Assembly: GCA_046047235.1 (NCBI GenBank)
Contig: JBJOII010000165.1
Coordinates: forward strand, 1-7,786
Length of the DNA stretch: 7,786 nucleotides
Reading direction: 5' to 3'
From: JBMTVN01 sp046047235
Lineage (GTDB): Bacteria; Verrucomicrobiota; Verrucomicrobiia; Limisphaerales; JAHDYP01
Made by a program: the position numbers and the translations under genes. How positions within the stretch are numbered: position 1 is the first letter of the stretch; each line of letters starts with the position of its first letter. Below are positions 1 through 5,358 of the stretch, piece after piece. The notes under the pieces were generated by a model, which was not told the origin of the DNA, did no database searches, and was given only the letters and a program-made list of their open reading frames with translations.

Positions 1-57
1 TGCGGGGGGGAGAAGTGCGGGTGGAGAGGTGGTGGGCCTACCAGCCTGGCGGAGCTG

Positions 58-82
58 CCAGCCCGGCGGGTCGCCGGGCTGG
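58..82. repeat. Perfect 10-bp inverted repeat (hairpin) next to heptamer array 1
   Basis: CCAGCCCGGC (58-67) and GCCGGGCTGG (73-82) are exact reverse complements around a 5-nt loop GGGTC. The heptamer array begins at the next base (83). The hairpin lies inside the asparagine-synthetase reading frame, in the linker between the glutaminase and synthetase domains. It is translated as small and Arg residues that fit no known part of the family. It may be one end of a composite mobile repeat; array 2 has no such hairpin beside it. Confidence 0.7.
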
Positions 83-152
83 GGGAGACAGGAGAGAGGA
101 GAGAGGAGAGAGGAGAGGGAAGAGGGAAGATGGGATATCGGATATGGGATAC
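83..152 (+). repeat. G-rich heptanucleotide array 1 (10 units)
   Basis: Ten consecutive 7-nt units in perfect register: GGGAGAC, then AGGAGAG four times, GGAAGAG, GGAAGAT, GGGATAT, CGGATAT, GGGATAC. The general form is (G/A/C)GG(A)NNN. It lies in frame inside the asparagine-synthetase linker. The last units match a 23-nt stretch of array 2 exactly (129-151 and 898-920), so the two arrays belong to one family. Because 7 and 3 are coprime, the tract can be read through in any frame that avoids a stop. Confidence 0.88.
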
Positions 153-830
153 CGGGCGGGAAGCGGAAAGAGCAGAAGTGAGGGGGAGTTGGTGGAGGAG
201 TTGCGGGAGTTGTTGTCGGATGCGGTGCGGATTCGGTTGCGGGCGGATGTGCCGGTGGGGGCGTATTTGAGCGGGGGACTGGATTCATCGACGATTGCGG
301 CCTTGGTGCGCGAGCTGGGCGTGAGTCATCTGGATACGTTTTCCATCGCGTTTAGTGATCCGCAGTTTGATGAGAGTGAGCATCAGCGTCGGATGGCGCA
401 GTATTTGGGCACGGACCATCAGGTGGTCTATGCCACGCATGAGGATATCGGGAGTGTGTTTCCGGATGTGGTGTGGCATGCGGAGTCGGCTCTGACACGC
501 ACGGCTCCGGCGCCGATGTTCTTGTTATCGCGTCTGGTGCGGCAACAGAACTACAAGGTTGTGCTGACCGGTGAGGCGGCGGACGAGATGTTGGCGGGGT
601 ATGACATTTTTAAGGAAGCCAAGGTGCGTCGGTTCTGGGCACGGCAACCGAATTCCAAATGGCGGCCGTCGTTGTTACGTCGGTTGTATCCGGACATTGC
701 GGATCTGCAGTCGGCGGGTGGTGCGATGTTGCGAGGGTTCTTTGCGCATGGCCTGACGGATACGGATGATCCGTTCTATTCGCATGCGATCCGGTGGCGG
801 AATAATGGTCGGTGTCGCAGACTTTTGGTC

Positions 831-956
831 GGGAGAGAGGAGAGGGGAGAGGGGAGAGAGGATGTGGGAGCTAGGAGCTGGGAGCTGGGAGCTGGGGGAT
901 GGGATATCGGATATGGGATATGGGAGATGGGATATCGGAGATGGGAGATGGGAGAT
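831..956 (+). repeat. G-rich heptanucleotide array 2 (18 units), G-quadruplex-like
   Basis: Eighteen consecutive 7-nt units without a single-base slip: GGGAGAG, AGGAGAG, GGGAGAG twice, AGGATGT, GGGAGCT, AGGAGCT, GGGAGCT twice, GGGGGAT, GGGATAT, CGGATAT, GGGATAT, GGGAGAT, GGGATAT, CGGAGAT, GGGAGAT twice; then GGGTGGG. The order of sub-blocks (GGAGAG type first, GGGATAT/CGGATAT later) is the same as in array 1, with extra GGAGCT units. GGG spaced by 4 nt meets the usual G3+N1-7 quadruplex pattern several times. It begins where asparagine-synthetase homology ends and stops 14 nt before the stop of the convergent mutarotase gene. Confidence 0.92.
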
Positions 957-970
957 GGGTGGGGTTGCTG

Positions 971-1402
971 CTAGGGCTGCGGGGTGACGCCTTTTTTGAG
1001 GAGGATATTGCCGTATTTGGCGGTTTCACCGGTCATGACGATGGCGAAGGCCTGGGTCGCACGCTGGTAGAAGGCGTGTCGTTCGATTCGTTCGGGGGTG
1101 GGAGCGGAGGGAGCGTGGTGCTGGATGACTTTAAGGTAGGATGCTTCGACTGAGGGGTCGAGCTGGTCACCGGGGACGGGGGCCATCATGGCGAGGGGGT
1201 GGGCGTAGGAATCGAGTTCGAAGAGTGGGAGGATTGCGTCGAGAAGTGTGGTAATGGGGAGTCCATCGGCGCGGAGGGTATTGGGGTGGACTGAGTGTCC
1301 GGGGAAGTGGGCGTCGGCGAGGATGATTTCATCGCCGTGGCCCATTTCGGCGAGAGTTTTGAGGAGGATGGGGCTGAGGGCGGGGTGGATGCCTTTGAGC
1401 AT
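971..1402 (-). CDS. FucU/RbsD-family sugar mutarotase (L-fucose mutarotase-like)
   Basis: Cytosolic RbsD/FucU-family mutarotase of 143 residues, the usual family size (about 140). Members interconvert alpha and beta anomers of monosaccharides such as L-fucose or ribose. The N-terminus (MLKGIHPALSP) and AEMGHGDEI at 18-26 place His22 where FucU has its catalytic histidine. DAHFPGHS follows at 30-37, and the C-terminal ETAKYGNILLKKGV (126-139) is the family signature. FucU is a better match than RbsD, but the substrate is not proven. The ATG at 1402 is chosen because homology starts exactly there; the frame extends further upstream only into Pro/Ser-rich sequence overlapping the TlpA gene. No Shine-Dalgarno is visible. 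It is the last gene of the minus-strand cluster, 58 nt after the thioredoxin gene with a hairpin between, so it could be co-transcribed or have its own promoter. Confidence 0.9.
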   Translation of the reverse strand: MLKGIHPALSPILLKTLAEMGHGDEIILADAHFPGHSVHPNTLRADGLPITTLLDAILPLFELDSYAHPLAMMAPVPGDQLDPSVEASYLKVIQHHAPSAPTPERIERHAFYQRATQAFAIVMTGETAKYGNILLKKGVTPQP

Positions 1403-1418
1403 GGGGATGGGGCGGGGG

Positions 1419-1444
1419 GGTCCAGGGGGTGGGACCCTGGGACC
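1419..1444. other. GC-rich hairpin between TlpA and mutarotase genes
   Basis: GGTCCAGGG (1419-1427) pairs with CCCTGGGACC (1435-1444) with one bulged C around a short loop. It lies in the 58-nt gap downstream of the TlpA gene and upstream of the mutarotase gene. No T-run follows on either strand, so a standard intrinsic terminator is not supported. It could slow transcription or stabilise the mRNA end. Confidence 0.4.
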
Positions 1445-1460
1445 GGATAAGGGGGGTGAC

Positions 1461-2270
1461 CTATTGGCCAATGGCTTTGGCAACGGCTTCGACGAGGGCT
1501 TCGCCGCGGAGATTTTTACCGATGATATTGCCTTTGCCATCGACGAGGTAGGTCGCGGGGATGGAATTGATGCCGTATTCCTGGGCAAGTTGATTTTTCC
1601 AGCCTTCGCCGTCGAAGAACTGGGGCCAGGACATTTTGCGTTGTTTGATGAAGGAGGTCAGTTTGTCTTTATCCTGGTCGAGGCTGATGCCGATGATTTC
1701 GAAGCCTTTGTCGTGGTATTGTTCGTAGGCTTTGAGGACGTTGGGGAGTTCGGCGACGCAGGGTCCGCACCAGGTTGCCCAGAAGTCGATGAGGACCGTT
1801 TTACCTTTGAATTTGGCGAGGGAGAGGGGCTCGTCATTGAGGTCTTTGACATTGAAATCGGGGAAAGGTTTACCGACGCCGAGTTTTGCTTGGATTTCGG
1901 CGGTTTTGATCATGCTGGTGGCGTATTCGGCTTGTGGGGAGTCGGGGAAGTCGGTGGTGAGTTGCTTGAGGAGGGCGAGGCCTTTTTCCTCTTCGGCGAG
2001 GACTTGGGAATAGAGCGTGGCCTTCATGAAGAGGATTTGGGCGACCTCGGGTGTTTTGGAGTCTTTATGTTCGGCGAGCAGGGCATCGAACTGTTTAAGT
2101 TCATCGGCGAGGGCGGCTTCCGTGCGCTGGTCGTTTTGGAGTTTCTCGTTAATTTTTCCGACGAGCTCATTGAGTTGGGCTTCGGGGTCCCCGGCTGCGT
2201 TGGCGGGTTGGGCCGGGAAAGTGAGGAGTGAGACTGCGAGGAGAGCGGCTAGCGCGATGCGAGGTTTCAT
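1461..2270 (-). CDS. Secreted TlpA-like thioredoxin-fold protein with helical N-terminal region
   Basis: Periplasmic thiol-disulfide oxidoreductase of the TlpA/ResA/AhpC-TSA type, 269 residues from the ATG at 2270. A signal peptide is clear: KPR, then a hydrophobic stretch (IALAALLAVSLLTF) ending near ANA at about residues 23-25. Residues about 28-130 are Ala/Glu/Lys-rich and helical, with a TPR-like stretch (ATLYSQVLAEEEKGLALLKQL and PDSPQAEYA). The thioredoxin domain follows: GKPFPDFNVKDL, then LIDFWATWCGPC with the redox pair WCGPC at 167-171, and the cis-proline loop SIPATYLVDGKG (Pro238). An in-frame TTG at 2288 would add six residues, but the ATG gives a better signal peptide. The family reduces or oxidises envelope proteins. 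Its place between cytosolic sugar enzymes is odd, and 62 nt separates it from the upstream gene, so it may be a separate unit or serve a secreted product of the cluster. Confidence 0.92.
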   Translation of the reverse strand: MKPRIALAALLAVSLLTFPAQPANAAGDPEAQLNELVGKINEKLQNDQRTEAALADELKQFDALLAEHKDSKTPEVAQILFMKATLYSQVLAEEEKGLALLKQLTTDFPDSPQAEYATSMIKTAEIQAKLGVGKPFPDFNVKDLNDEPLSLAKFKGKTVLIDFWATWCGPCVAELPNVLKAYEQYHDKGFEIIGISLDQDKDKLTSFIKQRKMSWPQFFDGEGWKNQLAQEYGINSIPATYLVDGKGNIIGKNLRGEALVEAVAKAIGQ

Positions 2271-2285
2271 AATAGGGGATCGTTT

Positions 2286-2295
2286 CAAACGTTTG
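2286..2295. promoter_or_regulatory. Perfect 10-bp palindrome upstream of TlpA start
   Basis: CAAACGTTTG is a perfect palindrome in the 62-nt gap between the oxidoreductase stop (2333) and the TlpA ATG (2270), inside a locally AT-richer patch. An overlapping inverted repeat CGTTT-C-AAACG occupies 2281-2291. It could be a small operator or the base of a weak hairpin. A 10-bp palindrome can also arise by chance, so confidence is low. Confidence 0.25.
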
Positions 2296-2332
2296 GGGAC
2301 GATAGGCGTGGCGGGGTGAAAAGCAAAGTGAA

Positions 2333-3457
2333 TTACAGGGTTGAGGGGGAGGGGATGCAGCGGGCGGAGCCGGGTTGGACGGGGCGGCGGGTATCTGCGC
2401 TTTTGAGGGCTGCGAAGCAGAGTGCGAGGCTTTGGAGGTTATTGTGGGCGGAGTTGGAGGGTTCGCGGTTTTCTTCGATACTGCAGAGGAGTTCGCCCAT
2501 GGTGCCTTGGAAGCCGTTTTCGAACCAGGAACCTTGCAGGTGTGGGGAACAATCTCCCTGGTGATTGGTGAGGCGGACTGTTTGCTGGCTGAGGCTGGGG
2601 CCGGAGGATTGAAGGGTGCCTTTGGATCCGACGAGCAGGGTTGAATCCTGCTGGTTGTAGGATGTGGCTCCGTTGAAGCTGAGGCGGGCTTGCAGGTTGG
2701 CGGCTTGGATGATGACGGAGGCGAGGAATGGGGGGCGGGCTTTTTGGTAGGGGGTACGGGCGACCTGGGCGTAGACGGACTCGACGGGTTGTTGGCTGAT
2801 GAGGAGGTTAGCGAGGTCGAACCAATGGATCCCGAAGTCGAGGAGCATGAGGTGGTGGATATTTTCGTAGGGAGTGCCGACCGTCCAGGAGTGATCGAAG
2901 GCGAGTTGGCAATCGATGGAGCCGAGTTGGCCGATGAAGCCTTGTTGGAGGGCGGTGCTGAGATAGGAGAAGTGGGGGGCCCAGCGTCCGTTTTGGTTTA
3001 CCGCCAGTTTCACGTTATGGTTGGCGGCGTGTTCGACGAGGCGTTCGCCGAGGTCGAGATCGAGGACGAACGGTTTTTGGCTGAGTACGTGTTTTCGGGC
3101 GCTGATGCAGTCGTGGATGACCTGAGCCCGTTCCTCGGGGTGGAGGGCGACATCGATGATTTCGATATCGTTGGATTTCAGGAGTTCCTGGTAATCCGTG
3201 ACGACGGTGGCGTCGGGATAGAATTCCTTTTGTCGTTGGTGCGCGCGGTCGGGGTTGATGTCACAGATAGCGGCGACATTGAGGCCTAGTTGTTGGTAGG
3301 CGCGGAGGTGATATTCCGTTATGCCGCCGGCGCCGATGAGAGCGAGTTTGGGTTTGTAGCTTTTGGGGTGTGGGGGGAGGTAGTTCAGGTTGGGGGCTTC
3401 AGCGGTGGAGGATTGGACTTGTTGACTGAGTCCGTAGCTGGAGTTTGTTCCGGACAT
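2333..3457 (-). CDS. Gfo/Idh/MocA-family oxidoreductase with QKP in place of EKP
   Basis: NAD(P)-dependent oxidoreductase of the Gfo/Idh/MocA superfamily, 374 residues (typical 330-400), probably cytosolic and acting on a sugar, sugar acid or cyclitol. A Ser/Gln-rich N-terminal extension of about 35 residues precedes the Rossmann fold. The nucleotide loop is ALIGAGGITEYH (glycines from 42), with an acidic residue ending strand 2 (AICDINPDRA). The conserved EKP site reads SQKPF (QKP 127-129): the lysine is kept and the glutamate is lost. The C-terminal domain has LLDFGIHWFD, giving the Asp207/His211 pair of the catalytic DxxxH motif. The ATG at 3457 lies 7 nt after the stop of the upstream oxidoreductase gene, so the two are surely co-transcribed. 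No Shine-Dalgarno is visible; translational coupling is plausible. Family is certain; substrate unknown. Confidence 0.92.
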   Translation of the reverse strand: MSGTNSSYGLSQQVQSSTAEAPNLNYLPPHPKSYKPKLALIGAGGITEYHLRAYQQLGLNVAAICDINPDRAHQRQKEFYPDATVVTDYQELLKSNDIEIIDVALHPEERAQVIHDCISARKHVLSQKPFVLDLDLGERLVEHAANHNVKLAVNQNGRWAPHFSYLSTALQQGFIGQLGSIDCQLAFDHSWTVGTPYENIHHLMLLDFGIHWFDLANLLISQQPVESVYAQVARTPYQKARPPFLASVIIQAANLQARLSFNGATSYNQQDSTLLVGSKGTLQSSGPSLSQQTVRLTNHQGDCSPHLQGSWFENGFQGTMGELLCSIEENREPSNSAHNNLQSLALCFAALKSADTRRPVQPGSARCIPSPSTL

Positions 3458-3464
3458 GGTGGGC

Positions 3465-4550
3465 TTAGGGGACGAGCTTTACGGATTTACGGGTTTGGGC
3501 GCTGAGGGCGGCGGAGTCTACGATTTGCTGGCCGATACGGGAGATTTTGGGGGAGAGCGGGCCTTCTGGTTTCAGGTTATTCCGGAGGCAATGGATCATG
3601 TATTGGATGGGGTTTTGGAGGGGTGGGGAGATGGGGTCGACGGGGAGGTCATGACCTTCGGGGTGCTGTTGATTTTGGATTCGGATGGTGGGTTCGTAGT
3701 CGTAGCTGGCGATGGTGCCGGCGGAGCCTTTGAGGATGAAGCCGCATTTGGGTTGGGGTTGGTGGGTCCAGGGGTCGGTGAACGTGCCCCAGCGGGTTTC
3801 GAACTTGGAGAGTCCCGCGGAGTAGCGTGCGATGGTGATGCTATGTTCATCGACTTCGAGGCTGCCTGATTCATCGGTGACTGTGGTGATTTCGGTAGGT
3901 TTACGTCCGTTGTGGAACCAGGTTCCGAGCGTGGTGCCGTAGCCGAGGTAATCCTGGAGGGAGCCGCCTCCGAGGTCGCGTTGATAGAACCAGCTTTTGC
4001 GTTTATCGGCAGGGGTGGGGTGGGTCTCGATTTTATCGGCGGTATGGTAGAGGGGACCGCGGTTACCGTCGTAGTAGTGGACTTCCTGGAGTTTGCCGAT
4101 GGCTCCTTCCTGGACGAGGCGGTGGGCGGTGCAGTGGCTCGGGACCCAACGGAGGGGCCAATTGATGGCGAGTGTGATGCGGCAGGTTTTGGCTGCGGCG
4201 ATCATGCGGTCGGCGTTGGCCACGGAGTCGGCGAAGGGTTTCTCGACGAGGATGGCGGCGCCGTAGGGGGCGACGCGTTCCACGTATTCGGCGTGGAGTC
4301 CGGTGGCGGGGCACAGGATGACCAGGTCGGGGCAGGTGGATTCGAGGCAGGTTTCGACGTCAGTGTGAACGTGGTTGGGAGGGATATTGAAGTTCTGGAT
4401 GGCGGCCTGCATGCGTTCGGGGGTTTCGTCGCAGATGCCGACGATTTCGGCTTCCGGGTGGTCATGGGCCATGCGGAGCAGGTCACCCATGTGCATGTGG
4501 TCGAAGTTGATTCCGACGATGCGGAGGGGCTCGGTTTTTGGGGATTTCAT
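3465..4550 (-). CDS. Divergent Gfo/Idh/MocA-family oxidoreductase with atypical cofactor loop
   Basis: 361-residue member of the Gfo/Idh/MocA superfamily. The fold is recognisable: strand 1 RIVGI, strand 2 ending VGICDETPERM, LVILCPATGLHAEYVE, the ILVEKPF site (EKP 103-105), NWPLRW at 130-135, and a C-terminal domain with YQRDLGGGSLQDYLGYG. Two points are odd. The glycine-rich loop, normally GxGxxG/A, reads GINFDHMHMGD (13-23), with His and Asp instead of glycines. The DxxxH catalytic pair reads D200-YLG-Y204, with Tyr at the His position. Lys104 is kept, so it may still be an enzyme, but chemistry or cofactor handling probably differs from the canonical family. The start at 4550 (MKSPKTEPLRIVG) is chosen because the longer frame only adds an Arg/Pro-rich stretch lying inside the SIS gene. 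It begins 11 nt after the SIS stop and ends 7 nt before the next oxidoreductase. Confidence 0.9.
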   Translation of the reverse strand: MKSPKTEPLRIVGINFDHMHMGDLLRMAHDHPEAEIVGICDETPERMQAAIQNFNIPPNHVHTDVETCLESTCPDLVILCPATGLHAEYVERVAPYGAAILVEKPFADSVANADRMIAAAKTCRITLAINWPLRWVPSHCTAHRLVQEGAIGKLQEVHYYDGNRGPLYHTADKIETHPTPADKRKSWFYQRDLGGGSLQDYLGYGTTLGTWFHNGRKPTEITTVTDESGSLEVDEHSITIARYSAGLSKFETRWGTFTDPWTHQPQPKCGFILKGSAGTIASYDYEPTIRIQNQQHPEGHDLPVDPISPPLQNPIQYMIHCLRNNLKPEGPLSPKISRIGQQIVDSAALSAQTRKSVKLVP

Positions 4551-4561
4551 GGGGGTTTGGA

Positions 4562-5341
4562 TCAGGTGCCGGATTCTGCGTAGAGGCGGGAGATACGGTG
4601 GGCATGTTCGTCGTAGGCGGCTTCGAAGAGTTCGGTAGCGCGCTGGGGGCCGACGACGGCTGCGCCGCTGAGGACTTTTGGGGGTTGGCCGGCGGCGGTG
4701 AGTCGGCTGGCGACTTCTGCCTTGATGGAATTGACGAGGAGGCATCCGCCGACCGTGGATCCGGGGGCGACTGGGGTATCGAGGTTGGGGACGTGGACCA
4801 TGGCATCTCCCGGGGGTGCGCCGGTATCGAGAGTGAGGCTGGCGAAGTCCTGGAGTTTTTTACCTTGGGGGTGTTTGGAGGTGCTGGCTTCCGAGTGTTG
4901 TTTACTGATGATGGCGACGACCTTGACGCCGCGTTTTTGGAAGCCTGCGGCTATTTCGATGGGGACGAGGTTACAGCCGCTGGAGGAGATGACGAGGGCG
5001 GAGTCGGTGGGGCGGACGGCGAAGTTGCGGAGGATACGTTCGGCGAAGCCGGGGACATTTTCGAGGAACATGGCCTGGCGCTGGCCGTTGGCGCCGACGA
5101 CAAGGTTATGGAAGCTGAGGGAGAGTTCGACGATGGGGTTGAAGCCGGGGAAGGAGCCATAGCGGGGCCACATTTCTTCGACCATGATACGGCTATGGCC
5201 TGAGCCGAAGATATGGACCATACGGCCGGCCAGGATACTGGCGGCGAACCAGTCGGCGGCTTGGTGGATTTGGGGGAGTTGTTGTTCGACCGTATCCACG
5301 AGTTGGCGGGAGCGGGCGAGGAATTGTTGGGCGGGTGACAT
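4562..5341 (-). CDS. SIS-domain (phospho)sugar isomerase-like protein, COG4821/UPF0309 type
   Basis: 259-residue cytosolic SIS-domain protein resembling the 'sugar isomerase domain-containing' group (about 245-260 residues). SIS domains bind phosphosugars and commonly perform aldose-ketose isomerisation. The N-terminal helix (QLVDTVEQQLPQIHQAADWFA) leads to VHIFGSGHSRIMVEEM; the GSGHS loop at 46-50 is typical. ALVISSSGCNLVPIE (115-129) is the second phosphate-binding Ser-rich loop. AIISKQHS (143-150) and DTGAPPGDAMVHVP (172-185) complete the family pattern. The start is the ATG at 5341, 17 nt after the SDR stop; no Shine-Dalgarno is evident. It sits second in the operon, which fits a sugar-isomerising step, but substrate and phosphorylation state cannot be inferred. 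A binding or regulatory role is possible. Confidence 0.88.
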   Translation of the reverse strand: MSPAQQFLARSRQLVDTVEQQLPQIHQAADWFAASILAGRMVHIFGSGHSRIMVEEMWPRYGSFPGFNPIVELSLSFHNLVVGANGQRQAMFLENVPGFAERILRNFAVRPTDSALVISSSGCNLVPIEIAAGFQKRGVKVVAIISKQHSEASTSKHPQGKKLQDFASLTLDTGAPPGDAMVHVPNLDTPVAPGSTVGGCLLVNSIKAEVASRLTAAGQPPKVLSGAAVVGPQRATELFEAAYDEHAHRISRLYAESGT

Positions 5342-5358
5342 GGGTATGGTGTGTGGGG

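Larger units (their letters stand above)
3..974 (+). pseudogene. AsnB-type asparagine synthetase, 5' end outside window, C-terminus lost to repeat
   Basis: Remnant of a glutamine-hydrolysing asparagine synthetase, the enzyme that amidates aspartate (or a related acceptor) using ATP and glutamine-derived ammonia. The frame is open to the left edge, so the N-terminal glutaminase domain lies outside the window. Counting from the GTG at 15, residues 2-9 (RVERWWAY) look like the end of that domain. Residues 86-92 are the ATP-pyrophosphatase loop SGGLDSS, and 184-191 are LTGEAADE, followed by GYDIFKEAKVRRFWARQP, typical of the family. Homology stops near residue 271 (RCRRLL). From base 831 the frame runs into a G-rich 7-nt repeat coding a Trp/Gly-rich tail, and it stops at TAG 972-974. 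The later synthetase segment, including the usual MxxSxExRxPFLD motif, is absent, so activity is unlikely. A second array (83-152) inflates the linker before the PP-loop while keeping the frame. The stop overlaps the convergent mutarotase stop in a shared CTAG. The family call is firm; calling it a pseudogene is inference from the missing domain half. Confidence 0.82.

Noticed and set aside
83..956. CRISPR array
   Set aside because: Units are 7 nt with no spacers; this is a simple tandem repeat.
1..974. Insertion sequence or transposase as cause of the asparagine-synthetase break
   Set aside because: No transposase coding sequence, terminal inverted repeats or target duplication is visible; only the G-rich arrays and one hairpin are present.
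1419..1444. Intrinsic terminator
   Set aside because: The stem is good but no T-run follows on either strand.
1403..1588. N-terminal extension of the mutarotase by 62 residues
   Set aside because: Pro/Ser-rich, overlaps the TlpA coding region, and FucU homologues begin at the MLKGI start.
1248..2231. Long plus-strand open frame of about 327 codons
   Set aside because: Lies opposite the TlpA and mutarotase genes, which have clear families. The translation is an acidic, Gly/Phe/Val-rich shadow caused by G-rich composition, with no start signal.
4551..4745. N-terminal extension of the second oxidoreductase by 65 residues
   Set aside because: The extra part is Arg/Pro-rich and overlaps the 3' end of the SIS gene; homology begins just after the ATG at 4550.
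2690..5203. Several plus-strand open frames opposite the oxidoreductase and SIS genes
   Set aside because: All are low-complexity Gly/Asp/Glu/Val-rich antisense shadows of well-supported minus-strand genes.
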